From assembly GCA_031291335.1 (NCBI GenBank), contig JARLJF010000174.1, forward strand, positions 1 through 64,000: DNA of 64,000 nt, written 5' to 3'. Of the stretch, positions 1 through 7,566 are shown in pieces. Within the stretch, counting starts at the first letter, position 1, and every line of letters begins with the position of its first letter. The position numbers and the translations under genes are program-made. This stretch comes from Pandoraea sp. Its GTDB lineage: Bacteria > Pseudomonadota > Gammaproteobacteria > Burkholderiales > Burkholderiaceae. The notes beneath the pieces were generated by a model. It did no database searches, was not told the DNA's origin, and worked only from the letters and a program-made list of their open reading frames with translations.

Positions 1-526
1 GCGCCTGCGCTTCAAGCACCGCATAGTAGGCTCGGGCGACATCGAAGATCACCTCCTGAAATCGCACGTCCCGAAGCGCCGTGGCAACGTCCAACCGACT
101 TCGCGCCCGCGCCAGATGCGCGCCACGTGTGCCGAAATCGAGCAGCAACCAACTGATATTGGCTCGCCAGTGACCCGCACTGCCAACGTCGTTGGCGTCG
201 CCGCCAAACTCAGTAGCTGTTGATGACTCGCTGACACGCGAGACCTCCGCACCGGCATGTACAGACGGCAAATAAGCGGCACGCGCGACACCTACGCCTG
301 CCGCTCGCGCAGAGACTTCCGCCCATGATTGTCTGACGCGCGCATCAAACGCCAGCGCCCGGCGGATCGCATCATCGAGTGGCAACGCAACGCGCGCGCC
401 CGACGCTTCGACAACCTCCCCCGTCGGCATACAGCTTGCCCGCGCGGGCAAGCTGAAAGCGCCGCACAGTAGGCCCACGAGCATCCACCGCACAATACAA
501 CCCGCATGCCTGACGGTGGAACTCAT
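1..526 (-). CDS. TolC-like outer-membrane efflux protein, N-terminal part (cut by window edge)
   Basis: The start ATG at 526 overlaps the TGA of the upstream exporter gene as ATGA, so translation is coupled. About 175 residues are visible and the frame runs off the window. A hydrophobic signal segment (MLVGLLCGAFSLPARA) is followed by the typical TolC-family opening: LPLDDAIRRALAFDARVRQS, an alpha-helical stretch with repeated Ala/Arg, then a second helix ending ARAYYAVLEAQA. TolC-family trimers form the outer-membrane channel of type I secretion. As the last gene of the operon after the HlyD-like and ABC genes it would complete a dedicated export path for the modified peptide. Family assignment rests on the N-terminal third only. 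Confidence 0.8.
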   Translation of the reverse strand, partial: MSSTVRHAGCIVRWMLVGLLCGAFSLPARASCMPTGEVVEASGARVALPLDDAIRRALAFDARVRQSWAEVSARAAGVGVARAAYLPSVHAGAEVSRVSESSTATEFGGDANDVGSAGHWRANISWLLLDFGTRGAHLARARSRLDVATALRDVRFQEVIFDVARAYYAVLEAQA

Positions 527-2676
527 GGGTCTGTTCGTACGTCTGCCGCCCACGTCGAACCGTGTGATTGCCGACGATCGGAAATGATAGTTCCTCCACG
601 GATCTCGATCACCCGATCGGCGCTGGCGATGGTCTGCGGACGGTGAGCAATCATCACGCGCGTCATGCGAAGCGAGCGAATGGCATCGTTCACGCGCTGC
701 TCGTTCTCCACGTCCAGATGACTTGTGGCCTCATCGAGCAACAAGATGGACGGCCGCTTGTATAGGGCCCGAGCCAGAAGAATTCGCTGCTTCTGCCCAC
801 CCGAGAGCACGCTACCCATGTCGCCGACCAACGTGTGGTATCCCATGGGCATGGCTTCGATATCATCGGCAATGCAGGCCAGACGAGCGCATTCGCGAAT
901 CCATTCTGCATCGGCCTTCGTGTCGAACAGACTGACGTTGTCCGCGAGTGACCCCGCAAACAATGTGTCGTCCTGCATGACGGCGCCCATCGCACGGCGA
1001 AGCCTTGAGGCACCCATCTTGTGTACCGGCACGCCCGCCAGCGAAATCGTGCCAGCCGTCGGGGTCAAAATACCGAGCATCAAGTGCGCCAGCGTCGATT
1101 TTCCACTGCCGGATGCCCCGACAATGGCCACGGACTCGCCAGCCGGCACAGAGAATGAAATGTCTTCGAGAATGTTCGGGTCGTACTCGTTGTGGCGAAA
1201 CGTCAGCCCATCAACATCGAGTCTGGCATCGGAAACCGTCTGGTCGGCCACGCCCGCATGCCCTTCGACCTCAGGCGCATGCAAGGCGATATCCGCAAGG
1301 CGCCCGGCCTGCACGCCGAGCATCTTGAACTCGGCCAGCTTGTCGATCAGCGACGTCACGCGAGACTGGAATTGAGTCTTGTAAGCCAGCAAGGCAATCA
1401 GGGCTCCGACGGTCAACTCGCCATCGATGACGAGCATCGCCGCCGTCCATATGACCGCAATGTTCTCGGCCCCCATCAGAAAGCCGTTGGCGTGCCTGTT
1501 GAGCAGCGTCAGCTTCTGGATGCGAATATCCGCGTTGGCTTGCTGGACCAGCAACGTCAGCCACGTTAGTTGCCGCTCGTCTTCACGCGAAAAGAGTTTG
1601 ATGGTCTTGATGCCTCGCAACGTCTCCAGGAAATGACTTTGCTGGCGCGACGCCTGCACCAGATGTTCTTCCGTTGCCCGAAAAAGCGGCCGGTGCAGCA
1701 CGGCTCGCTGCAAAGCGTAGACCCCCACGAATCCCAGCACGATGGTGCCTAGCACGGGGCTGTAGACAAATATCAGAATGAGCGTCAGCACGGCCATGAT
1801 GCCGTCGAGTGCGGCCTCTACGAATGAGGTCGTCAGCGTGCGTTGGATTTCGTCGACCGCACCGAAGCGCGACAGCACATCTCCCAGGTGCCTTTTAACG
1901 AAGTAGCTCACTGGCAAGCGCACCATGTGGGCAAACAGATTGGCCCGCCATTGCAGGTTCCATGTCACCCCCAGACGCATGAGCGTCCACGAGCGCAGCG
2001 CGCCGATCGCATGCTGGCCTATGAGCAGCAACGAAAACCCCACCGCGAGCGTCGCCAACAGGTCGCGATCGGCAGTCACCAGTGCATGATCGATGACCCA
2101 TTGAAGATAGAACGGCGAGACCAGCACAAAGACTTCCAGCGACATGGCCAGCACAAAAAGCTGCGTCATTGAAGCCGTGAGACCGGTCACGGTGCCCAGC
2201 AAATGGGCGATGGACACCTTCTTTCTTTCGTCTCGCGCAACGAATGCTTCATTCGGCCACAGCTCGAGCGCCACGCCGGTGAACGACTTCGACACTTCCG
2301 ACATCGGTACGATTCGACGCCCCTGCGACGGATCGTGAATGACTGCGCCTCGCGCACCGATGCTTGCAAGCACGACGAAATGATCGAAATTCCAATGCAG
2401 GATGCAAGGCAGCCTCAGCTTCTCCAGCGAGCCGAGTTCCAGACTCACGGCGCGGCTCGCCAGATTCAGACAACGCGCAATGCTCACCACGCTTGCGAGC
2501 GTAGCCCCCATCTGTGAGATCGGAAATCGAGTGCGAAGCGACTGAAGATCCACGCAGCGGCCGTAGCTTCCCGCGATCATGGCCAGGCATGCCAGGCCAC
2601 ATTCCGCCGCTTCCGTCTGGAGCATCGTGGGCACCCGCTCCCGGAACAACGCGTCGAACTGATTCCATTTCGTCAT
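523..2676 (-). CDS. C39 peptidase/ABC exporter for a double-glycine-leader peptide
   Basis: A 717-residue peptidase-containing ABC transporter (PCAT) that cuts a leader peptide and exports the core across the inner membrane. The N-terminal C39 domain has the catalytic set: Cys26 in QTEAAECGLACLAMI, His99 in NFDHFVVL and Asp115 in HDPSQGR. A six-helix membrane domain spans roughly 155-440. The ATPase domain has Walker A GASGSGKST (520-528), signature LSGGQ (624-628) and Walker B LLLDEA (645-650). Length is normal for the family. The start ATG has GGGAG upstream and lies 15 nt after the HlyD-like gene. All catalytic residues are present, so it should be active. Confidence 0.95.
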   Translation of the reverse strand: MTKWNQFDALFRERVPTMLQTEAAECGLACLAMIAGSYGRCVDLQSLRTRFPISQMGATLASVVSIARCLNLASRAVSLELGSLEKLRLPCILHWNFDHFVVLASIGARGAVIHDPSQGRRIVPMSEVSKSFTGVALELWPNEAFVARDERKKVSIAHLLGTVTGLTASMTQLFVLAMSLEVFVLVSPFYLQWVIDHALVTADRDLLATLAVGFSLLLIGQHAIGALRSWTLMRLGVTWNLQWRANLFAHMVRLPVSYFVKRHLGDVLSRFGAVDEIQRTLTTSFVEAALDGIMAVLTLILIFVYSPVLGTIVLGFVGVYALQRAVLHRPLFRATEEHLVQASRQQSHFLETLRGIKTIKLFSREDERQLTWLTLLVQQANADIRIQKLTLLNRHANGFLMGAENIAVIWTAAMLVIDGELTVGALIALLAYKTQFQSRVTSLIDKLAEFKMLGVQAGRLADIALHAPEVEGHAGVADQTVSDARLDVDGLTFRHNEYDPNILEDISFSVPAGESVAIVGASGSGKSTLAHLMLGILTPTAGTISLAGVPVHKMGASRLRRAMGAVMQDDTLFAGSLADNVSLFDTKADAEWIRECARLACIADDIEAMPMGYHTLVGDMGSVLSGGQKQRILLARALYKRPSILLLDEATSHLDVENEQRVNDAIRSLRMTRVMIAHRPQTIASADRVIEIRGGTIISDRRQSHGSTWAADVRTDP

Positions 2677-2691
2677 GCACCGCTCCCGGGC

Positions 2692-3942
2692 TTAAATTCT
2701 GCCGCTCATACTCTTGAGCGGATGAAACGCCCACTCATAAAGTCGTCGGGTTTCGCGCATGATGTCCGCATCCAGAACCATGCCCGCACGCAGCGGGAGT
2801 GTCCTGCCCGGCTCGGATGACGAATCGGCCAGACTGACTTTGACGAGATAGACCGGCACGCGCGCGCCGTACCGCCCCTCATAAGGATCGGCGTCGACGA
2901 TATCGGTATGCGGCAAGGTGGCTTCAGACACGGAGATCACCGTCCCCGCGAAATGTCCGAACTTCTGATGCGCAAACGCTCGGTAGCGCAGGCGCACCTC
3001 ATTTCCGGCCTTGATGAAGCCCACGGCGTTGCTCCGCACATAGAGGTGTGCTTCAAGGGGCACGTTCTGGGGCAGGATCGACACGACCGGGGAGGTGGTG
3101 ACCACATCCTGTCCCACGTCGGCGACAACAGCCGTTGCGATTCCGCTCACGGGAGATATGACGGAAAACTCCCGCTTACCTTCGCTTTCCGCCAATTCCT
3201 GCTCGACATTTGCCAGGTCGCGCAGCCCCTTCGTGAGTTCACGATGCTGACCGAGCGGCATCGACACGAGCTTCTGTCGGTCGGCAGTCAACGCCCTCAC
3301 AGCGACGACACGTTCTCGCTGCAATGTACTCAGACGGGCGTGCTGTTCGAGATACTCCGCGTGCTTCTCCTGCGCCCGTTCGCCCGATACGTATGACTGC
3401 GCAAGCAAGCGCTCATACCGCGCTTTGTTCGTCTGGGCAAGCGCGACACGGTCGCGCTGATTTCGTATCAACACTTCCAGTTTGGCAACCTCTTCAGCAC
3501 GCGCCGCAATCGCTGCCCTTTGTTCTTCCTGAACGAGTTGATGGACGCGCTTCATCTCCGCAATGTCCGCCGTCAGCGATGCCAGACGGGCGGTGATTTG
3601 CGCCGTGACTGACGCGTGAAGGCCAACGCCGGTTCGCTGCTGACGCTCGGACGAGATTACATACAGCACGTCGCCGCGGCTCACCTGCTGCCCCTCAGTC
3701 ACGAACCGAGCCCCAACGACTCCCCTTTGCGAGGCATAGACTTTCGCGACCCCGGAAGTCGGAACGAGCCGACCGACGACGGCAACCCGATGCGTGTAGG
3801 TGCCGAGCACGAGGAACGCGACCACCGCGCTCGCCATCGCGGCTGCGACAACGATTGCCATATTGACGGGCACCGGCTGTGCCAGCAGCACGTCTCCGAG
3901 CCATTTCGGCCGGCCCGCCGCAAGCGCCTCATCTCGAAACAT
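2692..3942 (-). CDS. HlyD-family periplasmic adaptor of the peptide exporter
   Basis: A 416-residue membrane-fusion protein that links the ABC exporter to the TolC-like channel. A short cytoplasmic N-terminus is followed by one membrane helix at about 27-47, a first lipoyl half (VVGRLVPTSGVAKVYASQ), a long coiled-coil hairpin at about 105-270 rich in Ala, Gln, Glu and Arg, a second lipoyl half (VISPVSGIATAVV) and a beta-barrel region. This resembles bacteriocin secretion adaptors of the HlyD type. The start has only a weak ribosome-binding site and lies 39 nt after the protease stop. No in-frame alternative start exists between them. Confidence 0.93.
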   Translation of the reverse strand: MFRDEALAAGRPKWLGDVLLAQPVPVNMAIVVAAAMASAVVAFLVLGTYTHRVAVVGRLVPTSGVAKVYASQRGVVGARFVTEGQQVSRGDVLYVISSERQQRTGVGLHASVTAQITARLASLTADIAEMKRVHQLVQEEQRAAIAARAEEVAKLEVLIRNQRDRVALAQTNKARYERLLAQSYVSGERAQEKHAEYLEQHARLSTLQRERVVAVRALTADRQKLVSMPLGQHRELTKGLRDLANVEQELAESEGKREFSVISPVSGIATAVVADVGQDVVTTSPVVSILPQNVPLEAHLYVRSNAVGFIKAGNEVRLRYRAFAHQKFGHFAGTVISVSEATLPHTDIVDADPYEGRYGARVPVYLVKVSLADSSSEPGRTLPLRAGMVLDADIMRETRRLYEWAFHPLKSMSGRI

Positions 3943-3981
3943 AGCGATGCGGGCAGCCCTTGGTCTCTGAGCGCGCTTCCA

Positions 3982-4938
3982 TTATTGAGACACCTCGACA
4001 CGCCCTGCCGTCTCGACAAAAGCGAAGCGATTGCGGTCCCCATCATGGAAGATGACATTCCCCGCGAGCAGGTCCATCCCTACCGCCCCAAGGCTAACGA
4101 TGCCTTTCTCGGAAATCACCGAAGCCGGAACGACGGGATGCCGAGGCGCGTGTCGCCCGTTGATCGTGATATCCACCAATCGAGTGCGCCGCTTGCCGAC
4201 AATCACGTTACCGAGCAAGTCCACGTTGGTGGTTCGATCCCGGCCGACGGGAGCGCTGTGCATCAGGCTGCCCAATAGCGTTGTCCGGTATGCCCCCGAG
4301 TCCACCACCACCGGCACCCGTCCGCCCGGCACGTCGAGCGGAATACCCATGACACGATCCGAATTCGGAATGGCGCCCACGGCCTCCGTCCGATATCGGC
4401 CGCCCGCTTCGGGGTCAAACCTATCGCTCACGAAAAAACAATCGTCTTTGAAATTGAGAACCGACACCTTCTCCTGCGCCAGAGACTGCGGACTGATGAT
4501 GCCGGAGAAGCCATCGGCCATCAGCGGCGTTTCGGCAATCACATAGAACCTCTGCAAGTGTTCATTCCCCGTCGCGTCATCTAGCGTCAGCAACGCGCCC
4601 TTGGCCTGCGTGGATGACGCGATTGCATCCAGTGTCTGCGTCTCGTGCGTCGCGTTATCGCCGCCCTCACCGAGCAAACGAGCGTCCCAAATCACGTGAG
4701 CATTGGAGCCCGTGTCCAATAGCATTTTGGCCAACTTGCCATTGATCCTCACAGCGATGTACGGATCTGACTTTCTAACCCGGTCACCGTACTCGATGCG
4801 CGAAGTGAAGACCGGATGAACCTCCGGCCACGGCGCACTGCAACTTTGCGCGTAAGCAAACGTCCCGGGCAATGCGGCGCATATCAACGCCGTGAGCAGG
4901 CGTCGGCGAACGGATACCAGGCGATGCGCGAGCGACAT
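3982..4938 (-). CDS. Secreted retropepsin-like aspartyl protease in the RiPP operon
   Basis: A 318-residue protein with a Sec-type signal peptide (positive N-terminus, hydrophobic stretch to about residue 30, AYAQ cleavage region). It has two aspartyl-protease signatures in one chain: LLDTGSN (Asp75) and VVDSGAY (Asp213). The first lobe is followed by a GFSGIISPQSL segment and the second by a similar GMDLLAGN segment, so the protein looks like a pseudo-dimer of two retropepsin lobes. Its ATG directly abuts the TGA of the radical SAM gene, so the two are co-translated. Role is inferred: periplasmic trimming of the exported peptide, or protection against it. The C39 domain already supplies a leader peptidase, which makes this second protease notable. 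Confidence 0.85.
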   Translation of the reverse strand: MSLAHRLVSVRRRLLTALICAALPGTFAYAQSCSAPWPEVHPVFTSRIEYGDRVRKSDPYIAVRINGKLAKMLLDTGSNAHVIWDARLLGEGGDNATHETQTLDAIASSTQAKGALLTLDDATGNEHLQRFYVIAETPLMADGFSGIISPQSLAQEKVSVLNFKDDCFFVSDRFDPEAGGRYRTEAVGAIPNSDRVMGIPLDVPGGRVPVVVDSGAYRTTLLGSLMHSAPVGRDRTTNVDLLGNVIVGKRRTRLVDITINGRHAPRHPVVPASVISEKGIVSLGAVGMDLLAGNVIFHDGDRNRFAFVETAGRVEVSQ

Positions 4939-6108
4939 TCAAACAATCTCCACAAAATTACGGGATATATCGTTGATGGGAACGCCCCGTAATGCGAGAT
5001 ATTCGGCTCCCTTCTGGTAGGTCGCCTTCAGACAGTCGCAATAGATGGTGTGCTGGTCCGCAATACCGTTCCTGCATCGATGCAGCGGGGTATCCGCTCT
5101 CGTGGAAATTTCACAGATCTCTCGCCACATGCAGGAACGACATGCCGACGCTGCCGATCGGCGTGCCAACAGCGCACTTACCGTCGCATGCCAGGCGAGG
5201 AATTCGGCAAACGCCACGTCCGCAACGTTCATGCGGGCATAGAAGATATCGGGAATCACGTTTCTCAATGTATCGTCGTGGCCGATGTCGCCGCCGCTTG
5301 AGAGCGTGAACACGACACTTTGCTTCGTCTCGCGCCAGATGGCGGCCTTACGGTTATCGTCTGCCAAAATGGCATCGAGCATGCGGTCAATGGAACGGAT
5401 ACGCACAACGCCTCGATCGTCTTCAGCCCAGCATTCAAACAGGCCCTCATAAAACCGCTTCAGTGCCGCCACGTCCGCCGCTTTCACTGAATCGTGCGAC
5501 TCGTCCGGCAGCAGGAATTGGAGATTGGTAATACCCAACGTGCGCGTGAGCGTGTCGTACACCAAGCGCGCGTCGAATTTTGGATTCATGACGCAGATCG
5601 CGCCAAACCCCGGAATTCGGCCCGCGTCGGCAGCCCGCTTTATCAAGGCGATCTTTTCTACCGTACGGTCATACGTGCCAGCCCCGTTCTTATCGACGCG
5701 GTTTTCATCGTGATAGATCTTCGGACCATCGATGCTCACGCCCACGTAGACGTTCAACCGCGAAAGCAATGCCAGCCACGCCTCGTCGATCAGCAGCGCA
5801 TTGGTCTGCACCGTGAACTGCACCGACTCGGCATCGCGCAACCCGTCCCTCAGCATGCTGACGACCTCCTCAAACCGCTCACGCTTCATCATCAACGGTT
5901 CGCCGCCGTGAAGATCGATCTGAAATGTCGTTTCTGCGAAATCGGGCGCTGACCGAAGGAATCTGACAAACGCCTTCGCCGTCTGGCTCGAAAGGAAAGG
6001 CGGATTCGACGCGTAGTCCTTGTTTTCCTTATTGAAGAAGTAGCAATACTTGCAGTCGATATTGCAGCGCTCAGAGAGCTTCAGAATGACTTCGACGTAC
6101 CGTTTCAC
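4939..6108 (-). CDS. Radical SAM/SPASM peptide maturase (likely cyclophane-forming)
   Basis: A 389-residue radical SAM enzyme. The 4Fe-4S motif is C15-x3-C19-x2-C22 (CNIDCKYC), followed by the SPASM-family sequence LHGGEPLMM. The C-terminal third holds a cysteine cluster (ACRSCMWREIC, HRC, YCDC) expected to bind auxiliary Fe-S clusters. I chose the GTG at 6108 because AGGAGG lies 5 nt before it. A longer frame from an ATG at 6153 would run through a terminator-like hairpin and lacks a ribosome-binding site. With the small precursor gene just upstream and a C39 exporter downstream, it is best read as the enzyme that cross-links aromatic residues in the core. The precise subgroup (Xye, Grr or another) cannot be settled by eye. 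Confidence 0.9.
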   Translation of the reverse strand: MKRYVEVILKLSERCNIDCKYCYFFNKENKDYASNPPFLSSQTAKAFVRFLRSAPDFAETTFQIDLHGGEPLMMKRERFEEVVSMLRDGLRDAESVQFTVQTNALLIDEAWLALLSRLNVYVGVSIDGPKIYHDENRVDKNGAGTYDRTVEKIALIKRAADAGRIPGFGAICVMNPKFDARLVYDTLTRTLGITNLQFLLPDESHDSVKAADVAALKRFYEGLFECWAEDDRGVVRIRSIDRMLDAILADDNRKAAIWRETKQSVVFTLSSGGDIGHDDTLRNVIPDIFYARMNVADVAFAEFLAWHATVSALLARRSAASACRSCMWREICEISTRADTPLHRCRNGIADQHTIYCDCLKATYQKGAEYLALRGVPINDISRNFVEIV

Positions 6109-6120
6109 GACACCCTCCTG

Positions 6121-6155
6121 TAAAAACGGGCACGCGCGGGATCGCGCGTGCACCG
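6121..6155 (-). terminator. Hairpin plus T-tract between precursor and maturase (attenuator)
   Basis: Read on the minus strand, a 9-bp perfect stem (GCACGCGCG / CGCGCGTGC, loop ATCC) is extended by CGG/CCG across a bulged T and is followed at once by TTTTT. This is a good intrinsic terminator. The T-tract runs straight into the maturase ribosome-binding site (TTTTTACAGGAGG). It should let most transcripts stop after the peptide gene and only some continue, giving more precursor than enzyme. Confidence 0.85.
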
Positions 6156-6179
6156 TTCCGAACGGATGACGCCGTCGCC

Positions 6180-6338
6180 TTAGAGGGCACGGCTCCAGGT
6201 CGCATTGACGAACACGTTGCCGCCCCGAGCCCCCGAGATGCGCTCAAGTTCGCACAGCGGAATTTCCTTGATCGAGCCGTCTTCTCGTGCAGCGTTCTGC
6301 TTCTCGGCCAGTTGCGCGATGAATGCCTGAGTTGCCAT
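6180..6338 (-). CDS. RiPP precursor peptide, 52 residues (triceptide-like)
   Basis: A small gene read directly from the sequence. The ATG at 6338 has AAGGAG 7 nt upstream. The product starts MATQAFIAQLAEKQNAARED and ends with NVFVNATWSRAL before TAA. A leader with an amphipathic helix leads into ELERISGARGG (residues 30-40), matching the ELxxIxGG/GA signal cut by C39 peptidases, so cleavage is expected after Gly36-Ala37 or Gly39-Gly40. The short core holds two aromatic-x-x motifs, Phe43-Val44-Asn45 and Trp48-Ser49-Arg50. These are typical substrates of enzymes that join an aromatic side chain to the residue two positions on. It is followed by the maturase, protease and export genes. One Cys (29) lies in the leader. 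Size and modification state of the product are inferred. Confidence 0.92.
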   Translation of the reverse strand: MATQAFIAQLAEKQNAAREDGSIKEIPLCELERISGARGGNVFVNATWSRAL

Positions 6339-6453
6339 GGATAACTCTCCTTAGAGCCCGCAAGAAAATTCGTCCCGTTGACTGCGGGGCGCCAACAAGA
6401 CGCGCTACGCCATGCCGTGTGACGGTGAAAACAATGAAACGCGGGTGAGGAAG

Positions 6454-6482
6454 AGTATTGACCGTAGAAGGTCAGTCTTGAA
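6454..6482 (-). promoter_or_regulatory. Candidate promoter of the RiPP operon with palindrome in its spacer
   Basis: On the minus strand TTCAAG (6482-6477) and AATACT (6459-6454) are 17 bp apart, a weak match to -35/-10 elements. The spacer contains the inverted repeat TGACC-N6-GGTCA (6459-6474), placed where a repressor would block RNA polymerase. The leader from here to the precursor start is about 115 nt. Motif-only prediction. Confidence 0.35.
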
Positions 6483-6514
6483 ATCGGGAAATTCCGAAAA
6501 ACGCGGGCGCAGCA

Positions 6515-6531
6515 CAACGCAATATGCGTTG
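6515..6531. repeat. Perfect inverted repeat CAACGCA-ATA-TGCGTTG
   Basis: Seven-bp arms with a 3-nt loop lie between the end of the GlxA-like regulator gene and the RiPP promoter. No T-run follows on the minus strand, so a regulator-binding site is as likely as a weak terminator for the upstream gene. Confidence 0.4.
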
Positions 6532-6563
6532 CGAGGCCAATAGTGAAAGCGCTGAGGGAGCCC

Positions 6564-7550
6564 TCAGACGCTCATTCCGAACCGTTCCCGATACGCCACC
6601 GGCGTCACGCCGTATTGACGTTGAAACGCGCGACGCAGGTTTTGTTCGTCGCCGAAACCCACGCGTGCAGCAATGCGTTTGAGCGGTGCTTCCGAGTCGA
6701 GCAACGCAAAACGCGCGGCCTCGAGACGCATGCGCTCAACCGCCTTCGCCGGCGTCGATCCCGTGCGCGCGAGGTAACTTCTGGCGAACGTGCGCGGACT
6801 CATGTTCGCCTGCTCCGCCAGACGCATCACCGACAAGTCGCCATCCAGCCGCTCGGACATCCACGCATGCAAATCCCCGAACGGCGCCCCTGCCGCCACC
6901 TGCTCCTGTAACGGCGGGCTGAACTGCGATTGCCCGCCCGCGCGCTTGAGGAACACCACTAGCCGACGCGCCGCCTGTAACGCTACGTCCACACCACAGT
7001 CGTCCTCGACCAGGGCCAACCCCAAGTCGATACCCGCCGTGATGCCGGCCGACGTCCACACCGGTTCATCGCGCACATAAATCGGATCGGACTCGACCCG
7101 CGCCTCCGGAAAACACGTCTGCAACGTTGCCGTGTCCAGCCAGTGCGTTGTCGCGCGACGTCCGTTGAGCAACCCCGCCGCGCCCAGAATGAACGCCCCC
7201 ACGCACACCGAACACACACGTCGCACGCGCGGCGCGTAGTCACGCAACCAATCGCCCACCTCGCCCGGCACCGCCGGACGATGCGCCACCGCGCCACCCA
7301 CCGCGACCAACGTGTCGACTTGCATCGTTTCGAGCGCGCGCATCGGCTCGGTATGCAGCGTGATGCCCGATCCTGTCTCCACGGGACCGCCGTGCTCGGA
7401 CACCACCACGGTGCGATACGGGGCCGCCTGTCCCGCATCGGTAAAGTTGCGGATGACCGCGTGAAACGCATCGAGCGGCCCGGCGAGATCCAGCAGCACG
7501 AACGGCGGCACGATGAGGAAGGCAACGAGACGGGGTTGGCTCATGGTCAT
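6564..7550 (-). CDS. GlxA-family transcriptional regulator (DJ-1/PfpI domain plus AraC HTH)
   Basis: A 328-residue protein. Residues 1-180 form a class I glutamine amidotransferase-like (DJ-1/PfpI) domain with the elbow region CSVCVGAFILGAAGLL and the ATTHW segment typical of GlxA-like regulators. The C-terminal 100 residues are an AraC DNA-binding domain (SVMRLAEQANMSPRTFARSYL, then IAARVGFGDEQNLRRAFQRQYGVTP in two helix-turn-helix units). The start is ATG 7550, with a second ATG two codons later. It lies 16 nt after the MFS gene on the same strand, so they are probably co-transcribed. The effector is unknown. It is the gene next upstream of the RiPP operon, but a regulatory link is not shown. 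Confidence 0.9.
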   Translation of the reverse strand: MTMSQPRLVAFLIVPPFVLLDLAGPLDAFHAVIRNFTDAGQAAPYRTVVVSEHGGPVETGSGITLHTEPMRALETMQVDTLVAVGGAVAHRPAVPGEVGDWLRDYAPRVRRVCSVCVGAFILGAAGLLNGRRATTHWLDTATLQTCFPEARVESDPIYVRDEPVWTSAGITAGIDLGLALVEDDCGVDVALQAARRLVVFLKRAGGQSQFSPPLQEQVAAGAPFGDLHAWMSERLDGDLSVMRLAEQANMSPRTFARSYLARTGSTPAKAVERMRLEAARFALLDSEAPLKRIAARVGFGDEQNLRRAFQRQYGVTPVAYRERFGMSV

Positions 7551-7566
7551 ACGGAAAAGAGGAGGG

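Noticed and set aside
6109-6153. Longer start for the radical SAM maturase (ATG 6153)
   Set aside because: The extra 15 codons cover the terminator hairpin and the ribosome-binding site of the GTG start.
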